Source of the DNA: DATAMF01 sp964472565
Lineage (GTDB): Bacteria > Chloroflexota > Anaerolineae > Aggregatilineales > Aggregatilineaceae
Direction: 5' to 3'
Assembly (NCBI GenBank): GCA_964472565.1
Contig: CAYYNB010000032.1
Coordinates: forward strand, 1-43,981
DNA: 43,981 bases
The notes under the pieces were generated by a model. That model had not been told where the DNA came from, made no database searches, and worked only from the letters and a program-made list of their open reading frames with translations. Made by a program: the position numbers and the translations under genes. Numbering within the stretch: the first letter of the stretch is position 1; each line of letters starts with the position of its first letter. Positions 16,544 through 23,836 of this stretch are shown piece after piece.

Positions 16544-16729
16544 ATGGCTATCAAACATAAAACAACACAACCGACCAATAACGCGGATGGACATCTATTC
16601 CCCGCTTTTCCAGATACGGATATTTGGGCGATGAAGTGGGATGGTGAGGCTTTGGGACAAAGCCCGACGGGGATGCATCTCGCTGCCAGTAAACCAAAAT
16701 CGGGAGGGAACTCATGGGAAAAACGTTAG
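16544..16729 (+). CDS. 61-residue hypothetical protein between leuA and leuC
   Basis: ATG 16544 has an excellent ribosome site (GAGGAGAAGAG), lies 13 bases after leuA, and its frame overlaps the first 16 bases of leuC, all typical of a translated operon gene. The peptide begins MAIKHKTTQPTNNADGHLF and contains DTDIWAMKWDGEALGQSP; it is hydrophilic with two Trp, no membrane segment and no cysteine. I do not recognise a family. The leuC ribosome site lies inside its 3' end, so its translation could couple leuA to leuC. Possible roles are a LeuCD or LeuA partner or a coupling ORF; neither is shown. Confidence 0.6.
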   Translation: MAIKHKTTQPTNNADGHLFPAFPDTDIWAMKWDGEALGQSPTGMHLAASKPKSGGNSWEKR

Positions 16730-17982
16730 CCGAGAAAATCATTGCAGCCCACGCCGAAGAAACGAGTGAAGTCTCGGCTGGCGATCTGGTCACAGTCAAA
16801 ACCGATGTGGTCATGGCGAACGATGTGACGGCGGCCATTGCGATTGAATCGTTCCGCGCGATGGGGGTAGGCGAGGTGTTCAGCAGTGAACGGATTATGC
16901 TGGTGCCGAGCCACTTCACGCCGAACAAGGACATCAAAAGCGCCGAACAAGCACGCACCCTCAGCTTATTCGCCGACGAACAGGCCCTCTCGCACCGTTT
17001 CCGGGTAGGGCGTTCGGGAATTGAGCATGTTGTACTGCCCGAACGCGGGTTGGTTCTGCCGGGCGATCTGGTAGTGGGCGGCGACAGCCATACCTGCACC
17101 TACGGCGCGGTGGGTGCATTTGCTACCGGGATGGGATCAACCGACATCGCTTTCGCCATGGCGACTGGTAAAACCTGGCTGAAAGTGCCGGAGACAATGA
17201 AGTTCGTCTATCACGGGGAACGGCAGCCCTGGGTATATGGCAAGGATTTGATCCTGCGCACAATTGGTGAAATTACGGTGGATGGGGCGCTGTACCGCTC
17301 GATGGAATTTACCGGGCCAGTGATCGCGCAACTGCCCATGTCCGAACGGCTGACGATGACCAATATGGTGATCGAAGCGGGCGGGAAATGCGGATTTATG
17401 CCCTTCGATGAAACAACAAAAACGTATGTCGATGCGCGGGCCAACCGTCCCTATACCCCCTATTTTGCTGACGAGGATGCAACCTATGTGTCGGTGCATG
17501 AGTTCGATGTCACCGGGATGGAGCCGCAGGTCGCGTGCCCCTATTCGCCGGACAACGTGCATCCGATCAGCCAGATCAAACCGGAGAAAATTGATCAGGT
17601 CTTCATTGGAAGCTGCACCAACGGACGGTTTGAGGATTTCGCGATTGTGGCGGACATTCTGCAAAAAACAGGACGCGAATTTAATCCTGAGGTGCGCGTG
17701 ATGATTATCCCCGGCTCGCAGGCAGTCTATCTCGACATTCTGCGCGAAGGCTGGATCGAACTGTTCACCATGGCGGGGGCGGCGGTCAGTACCAGCACGT
17801 GCGGTCCCTGCCTGGGGGGACATATGGGCATATTGGCGGGTGAAGAAGCGTGTGTCAGCACCAGCAACCGCAATTTCCGAGGGCGGATGGGACACCGTGA
17901 CGCCCGCGTTTTCCTGGCGAATCCCGCTGTGGCGACAGCTAGCGCCGTTATGGGCCGTTTGGCACATCCAGACGAACTGTAG
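16714..17982 (+). CDS. leuC: 3-isopropylmalate dehydratase, large subunit
   Basis: A 422-residue aconitase-family subunit. With LeuD it isomerises 2- to 3-isopropylmalate, and in the citramalate route (R)-citramalate to 3-methylmalate. The [4Fe-4S] ligands are Cys301 (GSCTNGR) and Cys363/Cys366 (STCGPCLGG). GGDSHTCTYGAVGAFATGMG and the substrate-binding stretch near the end are present. It has the shorter LeuC type typical of archaea and several deep bacterial lineages. ATG 16714 is preceded by GGGAGGGAACTC, inside the upstream 61-aa ORF. leuD follows after 11 bases. Confidence 0.95.
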   Translation: MGKTLAEKIIAAHAEETSEVSAGDLVTVKTDVVMANDVTAAIAIESFRAMGVGEVFSSERIMLVPSHFTPNKDIKSAEQARTLSLFADEQALSHRFRVGRSGIEHVVLPERGLVLPGDLVVGGDSHTCTYGAVGAFATGMGSTDIAFAMATGKTWLKVPETMKFVYHGERQPWVYGKDLILRTIGEITVDGALYRSMEFTGPVIAQLPMSERLTMTNMVIEAGGKCGFMPFDETTKTYVDARANRPYTPYFADEDATYVSVHEFDVTGMEPQVACPYSPDNVHPISQIKPEKIDQVFIGSCTNGRFEDFAIVADILQKTGREFNPEVRVMIIPGSQAVYLDILREGWIELFTMAGAAVSTSTCGPCLGGHMGILAGEEACVSTSNRNFRGRMGHRDARVFLANPAVATASAVMGRLAHPDEL

Positions 17983-17993
17983 GAGAGCATTCG

Positions 17994-18494
17994 ATGAAAC
18001 TGGAAGGCAATGTCTGGAAATACGGCGACAACATCGATACCGATGTGATCATCCCGGCGCGCTATCTGAACACCACCGACGCCAAAACACTGGCGGCGCA
18101 CTGCATGGAAGACATCGATCAGGTCTTCGCCAAAGAAGTCAAGCCCGGTGATGTCATCGTCGGGGGGCGGAATTTTGGGTGTGGGTCCAGCCGCGAACAT
18201 GCCCCGATCAGCATCAAGGGGGCAGGAGTTTCGTGCATTATCGCAGAGTCATTCGCCCGCATCTTTTTCCGCAACGCGATCAATATCGGTCTGCCGATTC
18301 TGGAAAGCCCGGAAGCGGCTCAAGACGCACAGAAGGGCGATCCCATGACCGTTGATCTGGCGGCGGGCACCATCACCAACCAACGAACAGGTAAGGTGTA
18401 TCACGCCAGTCCTTATTCACCGGTTGTCTTAGCCATCATTCAAGCCGGGGGCCTCGTGCCCTACGCGCGGAATATTTTGGGCATTACCAGCTAG
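17994..18494 (+). CDS. leuD: 3-isopropylmalate dehydratase, small subunit
   Basis: A 166-residue swivelling domain of the LeuCD isomerase. It starts KLEGNVWKYGDNIDTDVIIP and has the substrate-recognition loop RYLNTTDA and GGRNFGCGSSREHAP, the signature of the family. The length matches the short LeuD type that partners the 420-residue LeuC. The ribosome site is AGGAG before ATG 17994. Confidence 0.95.
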   Translation: MKLEGNVWKYGDNIDTDVIIPARYLNTTDAKTLAAHCMEDIDQVFAKEVKPGDVIVGGRNFGCGSSREHAPISIKGAGVSCIIAESFARIFFRNAINIGLPILESPEAAQDAQKGDPMTVDLAAGTITNQRTGKVYHASPYSPVVLAIIQAGGLVPYARNILGITS

Positions 18495-18499
18495 CGGAG

Positions 18500-18517
18500 C
18501 AGGCGGCGCTGCGCCTG
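18500..18517 (+). repeat. Small hairpin between leuD and cimA
   Basis: CAGGCG (18500-18505) pairs with CGCCTG (18512-18517) six bases after the leuD stop. There is no T-run, so it is unlikely to terminate; it could affect mRNA processing. The leuD-cimA gap of 101 bases is among the longest inside the operon and shows nothing else. Confidence 0.3.
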
Positions 18518-18595
18518 TTCCTGTGAGCAGGTGCGCGCCGACCAACGGATGCTCATCTGCATCGACCTGTCATACGATTGAAAAAGGAAAAGACG

Positions 18596-20167
18596 ATGAA
18601 CACCGTTGAGGTTTATGACACAACGCTCCGAGATGGTACGCAGGGCGAAAATATGTCGCTCTCCGTTGATGATAAGCTTAAGATCACGCGGCTGCTGGAT
18701 GATCTGGGCGTCACTTATATTGAAGGGGGCTGGCCGGGGTCGAATCCCAAAGATGCGGCGTACTTCCAACAAGTACGCAACCTGGAACTGCGCCAGGCGC
18801 GCGTAGCGGCCTTCAGCATGACCTGTCGCGTCGGCGGTCAGCCCGAAGACGACGCCAATATGCAAGCGCTTGTCGAAGCGGGCACCCCCGTTGTGACGAT
18901 TGTAGGCAAAACATCCCTGCTGCATGTGACGGACGTGCTGCAAACCACGCCAGAAGAGAATCTGCGCATCATTCATGACAGCCTCGCCTACATGAAAGCG
19001 CAAGGGCGCGAGGTGATCTATGATGCCGAACACTTCTTCGACGGGTACAAACTCAGCCCGGATTACGCCCTGCAAACGCTGCAAGCGGCATTAGACGGCG
19101 GAGCAACGTGCCTAGTGTTGTGCGATACCAACGGCGGCACGATGCCCTGGGAAATTGAGCAAATTTTTGCAGATATTGCGCAGAAATTGCCAGGTGCTCG
19201 GCTGGGAATTCATACCCATAATGACAGCGAGCTGGCGGTTGCCAACACCATCGCGGCAGTACGTCAGGGCGCGATCCAGGTGCAGGGCACGATCAACGGG
19301 TATGGGGAGCGGTGCGGCAACGCCAATCTGTGCTCGATCATCCCTGATCTTGAGGTAAAAATGGGCTACTGCTGTTTGCCGGAAGGCCAGATTAGCAAGC
19401 TGACCTATATCGCACGAACCGTAGCCGAAATTGCTAATATGGCACCCAATCATGGGGCAGCATTTGTGGGTAAAAGCGCCTTCGCGCATAAGGGCGGCAT
19501 GCACGTGGCCGCGATGCGGCGCAATATAAACAGCTACCAACATATTGATCCAATGTTGGTGGGAAACGAAATGCGTGTGCTGGTTTCTGACCTGAGCGGG
19601 CGCGGTAATTTGCTCAGTAAAGCAGAAGAATTCGGGCTGGACCTGTCATCCGACAAGGCGCAAGCTATCGTAAACCAGATCAAAGAATTAGAAAACCAGG
19701 GGTTTGTTTTTGAAGGCGCAGAAGCTTCGATTGCCATGCTGATTCGCCGCCATCACGCGGATTATAAACCGCCATTCCGTCTCGTTGATTTTATGGCGGT
19801 AGTCGAACATCGCCGCGGACGCGGCCTGTTTGCTGAAGCAACGGTCAAAGTGGAGGTGGAAGGCGAAGAACTCCACACCGTATCAGAAGGAAATGGCCCG
19901 GTGGATGCGCTCGACCGCGCGCTGCGTAAAGCGCTGATGCCGGTTTATCCGCAGTTGGCGGACTTTCGATTGGTTGATTATAAGGTGCGTATTCTCGATG
20001 GGGAACACGGCACAGCGGCTAAAACGCGCGTGTTGATTGATACCCAGAACGGACATGACCGCTGGAGCACCGTGGGGGCCAGCGCCAATATCATCGAGGC
20101 GAGCTGGCGCGCTTTGGCGGATAGTATTGAATATGGACTGCTGCACGCGACTCAAAGGAGTGAATGA
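18596..20167 (+). CDS. cimA: (R)-citramalate synthase
   Basis: A 523-residue relative of LeuA. It condenses acetyl-CoA with pyruvate to citramalate, the first step of the threonine-independent route to 2-oxobutyrate and isoleucine. It starts VEVYDTTLRDGTQGENMSLS; the GTQGEN in place of the EQSPG of LeuA is typical of the CimA subfamily, as is YIEGGWPGSNPKD. HTHNDSELAVANTIAAVRQG supplies the metal-binding His residues. The C-terminal regulatory domain has NGPVDALDRALR. ATG 18596 behind AAGGAA is chosen over TTG 18578. Its stop overlaps the leuB start (ATGA), which implies translational coupling with the enzyme that completes both pathways. Confidence 0.92.
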   Translation: MNTVEVYDTTLRDGTQGENMSLSVDDKLKITRLLDDLGVTYIEGGWPGSNPKDAAYFQQVRNLELRQARVAAFSMTCRVGGQPEDDANMQALVEAGTPVVTIVGKTSLLHVTDVLQTTPEENLRIIHDSLAYMKAQGREVIYDAEHFFDGYKLSPDYALQTLQAALDGGATCLVLCDTNGGTMPWEIEQIFADIAQKLPGARLGIHTHNDSELAVANTIAAVRQGAIQVQGTINGYGERCGNANLCSIIPDLEVKMGYCCLPEGQISKLTYIARTVAEIANMAPNHGAAFVGKSAFAHKGGMHVAAMRRNINSYQHIDPMLVGNEMRVLVSDLSGRGNLLSKAEEFGLDLSSDKAQAIVNQIKELENQGFVFEGAEASIAMLIRRHHADYKPPFRLVDFMAVVEHRRGRGLFAEATVKVEVEGEELHTVSEGNGPVDALDRALRKALMPVYPQLADFRLVDYKVRILDGEHGTAAKTRVLIDTQNGHDRWSTVGASANIIEASWRALADSIEYGLLHATQRSE

Positions 20168-21231
20168 TGCAGGCGAAAATTGTAACCCTGCCAGGAGATG
20201 GAATTGGACCGGAAGTTGTCGCCGAAGCCGTTCGTGTACTGCGGCGGGTGGCTGACTGTTATGGGCATGCCTTCACTTTTGACGCGGCCTTGATTGGCGG
20301 CTGCGCGATTGACGAAACCGGGAATCCCCTGCCTGACGAGACACTTACTGCCTGTAAAACGGCGGATGCGGTACTGCTTGGCGCGGTGGGCGGTGTGAAA
20401 TGGTCTGACCCCACCGCGCCTGTCCGCCCAGAACAGGGACTGCTCAAACTTCGGCATACATTTGATTTGTTTGCGAACCTGCGCCCAGTCAAAAGTTATC
20501 CCGCGCTGGCTCAATATACGCCGCTTCGGGCCGAACTGTTGGAAGGGGTCGATATTCTGTTTGTGCGCGAACTGACCAGCGGGGCGTATTTTGGCGAACG
20601 GGTTGAACAGGGCGATGGCGATCAGGCATGGGACACCATGTTTTATAGCGTTGAACAGGTGCGCCGTGTGGCCAAAATTGCATTCGAAGCAGCCCGGAAA
20701 CGCGGCAGCAAACTCACATCGGTGGATAAAGCGAATGTGCTGGCATCGATGCGCTTATGGCGGCGCACGGTGAATGAAATAGCGAAGGAATACCCGGATG
20801 TCGAAGTGGAACATGTGCTGGTAGATGCCTGTGCCATGTATTTGATGCGCAAACCGACCGCTTTTAATGTGGTTGTGGCTGAAAATATGTTTGGAGACAT
20901 CCTCACGGACGAGGCATCAATCCTGGCCGGATCACTTGGTATGCTGCCATCCGCATCCTTAGGAAGTGGAACATTTGGGGTCTACGAACCGATTCACGGA
21001 TCGGCACCGGATATAGCCGGGAAGGGCATCGCCAACCCGATTGGGACCATTCTCAGCACGGCCATGATGTTACGCTATAGTTTTAGTCTCGAAACAGAAG
21101 CGCGTGTGGTAGAACAAGCGGTGGATGACGCGCTGCAAGCCGGCGCGCGCACATCGGATATTGCAGGAACCGCTACGACAGCGCTCAGCACAACCGCCTT
21201 TGCGGACGAGGTACTGAAGCGTATCAATTGA
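20164..21231 (+). CDS. leuB: 3-isopropylmalate dehydrogenase
   Basis: A 355-residue NAD-dependent beta-decarboxylating dehydrogenase. It makes 2-oxoisocaproate for leucine and, on 3-methylmalate from the CimA route, 2-oxobutyrate for isoleucine. Motifs: TLPGDGIGPEVVAEAVRVL, FVRELTSGAYFGER, DKANVLASMRLWR, the metal-binding NMFGDILTDEASILAGSLGM and GSAPDIAGKGIANPIGT. ATG 20164 overlaps the cimA stop; ATG 20167 is equally possible and has better spacing from AGGAG. It is the last gene before the operon terminator. Confidence 0.95.
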   Translation: MMQAKIVTLPGDGIGPEVVAEAVRVLRRVADCYGHAFTFDAALIGGCAIDETGNPLPDETLTACKTADAVLLGAVGGVKWSDPTAPVRPEQGLLKLRHTFDLFANLRPVKSYPALAQYTPLRAELLEGVDILFVRELTSGAYFGERVEQGDGDQAWDTMFYSVEQVRRVAKIAFEAARKRGSKLTSVDKANVLASMRLWRRTVNEIAKEYPDVEVEHVLVDACAMYLMRKPTAFNVVVAENMFGDILTDEASILAGSLGMLPSASLGSGTFGVYEPIHGSAPDIAGKGIANPIGTILSTAMMLRYSFSLETEARVVEQAVDDALQAGARTSDIAGTATTALSTTAFADEVLKRIN

Positions 21232-21255
21232 ACAGCTATCGAAAAAACTGAGCTT

Positions 21256-21296
21256 AAAAACCGGGAACAGGCGCGCACTGTTCCCGGTTTTTGGTA
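21256..21296. terminator. Strong bidirectional terminator ending the ilv-leu operon
   Basis: A perfect 15-bp stem: AAAAACCGGGAACAG (21256-21270) with CTGTTCCCGGTTTTT (21278-21292) around GCGCGCA. A T-run is present on both strands, so it can end leuB transcription and the convergent ferredoxin transcript. Confidence 0.93.
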
Positions 21297-21301
21297 GGCG
21301 T

Positions 21302-21574
21302 TCACTTATCTAATTCGGCGTCGGAGTGGGCAAAGGCGCTACAAAGCAGGCGATAACCTTCTTCTACTTCAAATTGATCGATATTGAGGTAGGATGCATA
21401 CTGGGGGTTGTGTTCGACAACGCCGGACAGCACCTGAGTTATGCAAGAGCGACAGATGCCATTAAGGCAGTTATGCGCGAGAAAAACGCGCTGGCGTTCT
21501 GCCGCATCCATAATGGTTTCACCCCGATCAACTTCGAATTCAATTCCAGACTTCACTAAACGAATGGTAGGCAT
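21302..21574 (-). CDS. Small 2Fe-2S ferredoxin (plant/bacterial type)
   Basis: A 90-residue protein made of one 2Fe-2S ferredoxin domain. The cluster ligands are Cys36, Cys41, Cys44 (CLNGICRSC) and Cys78 (LLC), the CX4CX2C...C pattern. It would carry electrons at low potential in the cytoplasm; the partner is unknown. The short length and acidic C-terminus (DAELDK) are normal. It is convergent with leuB and shares its terminator. The start at 21574 follows GGAG; a TATAAT on the minus strand (21637-21642) could be its -10. Confidence 0.88.
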   Translation of the reverse strand: MPTIRLVKSGIEFEVDRGETIMDAAERQRVFLAHNCLNGICRSCITQVLSGVVEHNPQYASYLNIDQFEVEEGYRLLCSAFAHSDAELDK

Positions 21575-21744
21575 TCCGTCAATAACTCCGGCAAAAGCGC
21601 TTCATCAACTATCTCAGACTGGCGTACGTGCAACCCATTATAGATGATGGTGCTTTCCGCGCGCACTGAAGTTCAGAACCGGTAGCTGTTTGGACTCGAA
21701 CAGTGCCATAATTAGAATGTACCTATTTTTAAGGAGAGAAGTTG

Positions 21745-22716
21745 ATGGATTACGTGCAATTGGGACGCACCGGATTGAAGGTTAGCCCCTTGTGTCTGGG
21801 TACGATGAACTTTGGCCCAGAAACCAGTGAGGCGGACAGCTTTGGTATTATGGACAAAGCGCTGGAACTGGGGATTAACTTTTTTGACACAGCCAATGTC
21901 TACGGGTGGAAAAAAGGCGAAGGCATTACAGAAAGTATCATTGGACGGTGGTTCGCGCAGGGCGGTGGGCGGCGCGAAAAGGTGGTAATCGCCACGAAAG
22001 TTTTCGGGTTGATGGGCGACTGGCCGAACGAGTCACGGCTGTCAGCGTATCATATCCGGCGGGCGTGTGAGGAAAGCCTGCGGCGGCTGCAAACGGATCA
22101 TATTGACCTGTACCAGATGCATCATGTTGATCGGAACACGCCCTGGGAAGAAATATGGCAGGCGATGGAACAACTGGTGCAGCAGGGTAAGGTGATTTAT
22201 GTCGGGAGCAGCAATTTCGCGGGGTGGCACATCACACAGGCGCAGTATGAAGCCCAACAGCGGCATTTTATGGGATTAGTCAGCGAGCAGAGCCTGTATA
22301 ACCTGAATGACCGGATGGTGGAACTGGAAGTGATTCCGGCGTGTGAAAAATTCGGGCTGGGCGTCATCCCCTGGAGTCCGCTGGCAGGGGGCATGCTTGG
22401 CGGGGCGCTCAAAAAAGCCAGCGAAGGGCGGCGATCTTCACAGCGAGCGCAGGAAGCTATCGAAAAGCATCGCCCCCAACTGGAACGCTATGAAACATTC
22501 TGCCAGGAAATAGGCGAGGAACCGGCGAACGTCGCGCTGGCGTGGCTGCTGAATAATCCGGTTGTGACGGCACCGATTATCGGGCCACGCACGATGGATC
22601 AACTCACCGGGGCGCTGCGGGCAACAGAAATCAAGTTCACCGAAGAACAACTAAAGACGCTGGATGAAATCTGGCCCGGTCCCGGTGGGGCTGCGCCGGA
22701 AGCATACGCGTGGTAA
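21745..22716 (+). CDS. Aldo/keto reductase
   Basis: A 323-residue NADP(H)-dependent TIM-barrel oxidoreductase. The catalytic tetrad is visible: Asp48 and Tyr53 (FFDTANVYG), Lys85 (IATKV), His126 (LYQMHHVD). VGSSNFAGW and PIIGPRTMDQL are the usual cofactor and C-terminal motifs. Substrates of this YajO/tas-like group are varied carbonyl compounds and cannot be predicted. ATG 21745 is used; AAGGAGAGAAG lies directly upstream, and an in-frame TTG at 21742 is ignored. Monocistronic. Confidence 0.92.
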   Translation: MDYVQLGRTGLKVSPLCLGTMNFGPETSEADSFGIMDKALELGINFFDTANVYGWKKGEGITESIIGRWFAQGGGRREKVVIATKVFGLMGDWPNESRLSAYHIRRACEESLRRLQTDHIDLYQMHHVDRNTPWEEIWQAMEQLVQQGKVIYVGSSNFAGWHITQAQYEAQQRHFMGLVSEQSLYNLNDRMVELEVIPACEKFGLGVIPWSPLAGGMLGGALKKASEGRRSSQRAQEAIEKHRPQLERYETFCQEIGEEPANVALAWLLNNPVVTAPIIGPRTMDQLTGALRATEIKFTEEQLKTLDEIWPGPGGAAPEAYAW

Positions 22717-22723
22717 ATTGGAA

Positions 22724-22744
22724 TGGGGCAGGATGCCTGCCCCA
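22724..22744. terminator. Palindromic stem-loop between convergent genes
   Basis: TGGGGCAGG (22724-22732) pairs with CCTGCCCCA (22736-22744) with a 3-base loop. It lies between the stops of the aldo/keto reductase (22716) and lspA (22746). There is no T-run; it resembles the short GC-rich palindromes found at gene ends elsewhere in this window. Confidence 0.5.
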
Positions 22745-22745
22745 C

Positions 22746-23294
22746 CTATGTCAGTGATTCGGAGGGATCGGGCCTTTCTTCGACCACTTTTTTCTGACGG
22801 CTGGCCTGATACTCTTCGCGGAGCATCTCGACGGCCAGCAGAACAACCCCCAACACAATGCAACTGTCGGCAGCGTTAAACACCGGCCAGTGTTCGACGT
22901 GAAGAAAATCCACGACATAACCCTGCCGCACGCGATCAATCACATTGCCCAGCGCGCCGCCTAACTGCAAGCTCAGTGCCAAACGAACAAGCCATGTCCC
23001 TTTGGGAAGCTGGTAGTAGTAATAGAGAATGAAGACGGACACGCCCAACGCGATGATCAGAAACAGCGCGCCGCCTTCCGGGAACAAGCCAAAGGCAGCC
23101 CCCGTATTATGAACGTGGGTGAAGCGGAAGATTGGTTCCAGAAAGTCAAACGGCATCCAGGAATCGTAGAGGGCCAGATGCGCGACGACATAGGCTTTGG
23201 TCAATTGATCAGCCAGAATGACCAGGGAAAAGATAAACAGCAGAAACAGCCAGTATTTCAGGTCTCTCGCGGGCGGATTTTGATTATTAGTCAT
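22746..23294 (-). CDS. lspA: Lipoprotein signal peptidase (signal peptidase II)
   Basis: A 182-residue, four-helix membrane aspartic protease. It cuts the signal peptide from prolipoproteins after lipid attachment. The catalytic aspartates are Asp120 (GNVIDRVRQG) and Asp143 (FNAADSC). DQLTK near residue 29 and VHNTGAAFG are also conserved. The start ATG 23292-23294 behind AGGGA is two bases after the stop of the DksA-like gene, so the two are co-transcribed. A longer frame running to 23405 is rejected because it lies wholly inside that gene. The C-terminal tail of about 20 charged residues is longer than usual. Confidence 0.93.
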   Translation of the reverse strand: MTNNQNPPARDLKYWLFLLFIFSLVILADQLTKAYVVAHLALYDSWMPFDFLEPIFRFTHVHNTGAAFGLFPEGGALFLIIALGVSVFILYYYYQLPKGTWLVRLALSLQLGGALGNVIDRVRQGYVVDFLHVEHWPVFNAADSCIVLGVVLLAVEMLREEYQASRQKKVVEERPDPSESLT

Positions 23295-23296
23295 TG

Positions 23297-23656
23297 TTAC
23301 ATCCCTGCATGATATTCGCGCGTTTCGGCACAGTGCAAACAATAAGCGGTGTAGGGGATGGCTTCGAGACGCGCGATGTCGATTTCTCGACCACAATGGG
23401 CACATGTACCATAGGTGTTCGCTTCATGACGCGCGATGGCGTCTTCAACCTGGCGCAGGCGATCTTTGACACCGCGCGCGCTGGAGACATTGATGGTTTG
23501 GTCATACACGAGGGTGGCGTCTTCAGCCTGGTGATTGCTGTAGCCGGTACCAGAGGCTTCCAGCCATTCGGCGCTCTCGAACTGATCTAACTTGCGCTGA
23601 TAAATTTCGCGCAATTCCAGCAGCACTCCATACAATTCCGGTATCGTTGTAGTCAC
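23297..23656 (-). CDS. DksA/TraR-type zinc-finger protein
   Basis: A 119-residue protein with an N-terminal helical hairpin region and a C-terminal C4 zinc finger (CAHCGREI...YCLHCAETRE), the TraR/DksA arrangement. Family members bind the RNA polymerase secondary channel; many short relatives are of unknown function. The sequence before the finger (ARGVKDRLRQVEDAIARHEANTYGTC) matches the conserved helix of this group. It starts with GTG at 23654-23656 behind GAGG. It precedes lspA by two bases, a pairing typical of small DksA-like genes beside lspA. Confidence 0.88.
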   Translation of the reverse strand: MTTTIPELYGVLLELREIYQRKLDQFESAEWLEASGTGYSNHQAEDATLVYDQTINVSSARGVKDRLRQVEDAIARHEANTYGTCAHCGREIDIARLEAIPYTAYCLHCAETREYHAGM

Positions 23657-23740
23657 TCAAAGCCTCGTTACAAACTAGGATTTACCGATTTTAACGAACA
23701 CGTCGAGGACGATGCAAGTCAGAAAGTAGTCACATGAGAG

Positions 23741-23764
23741 GGGCAATTCGTGAATTGCCCCTAC
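23741..23764. repeat. Perfect 11-bp palindrome between ileS and the DksA-like gene
   Basis: AGGGGCAATTC (23741-23751) pairs with GAATTGCCCCT (23754-23764), a stem with almost no loop. It lies about 70 bases after the ileS stop on the minus strand and has no T-run. It has the form of a short dispersed palindrome, and could also stop or stabilise the ileS transcript. Confidence 0.6.
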
Positions 23765-23836
23765 AAACCCACCTCGCGGTTCGCCTCTTTTACCTGGGTG
23801 GGAGAAGGGATAGCGGGACATGGCAAACAAATCCAG

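Noticed and set aside
23295..23405. N-terminal extension of lspA
   Set aside because: The extra 37 codons overlap the DksA-like gene in another frame; MTNNQNPP followed by the first membrane helix is the normal LspA start and has a ribosome site.
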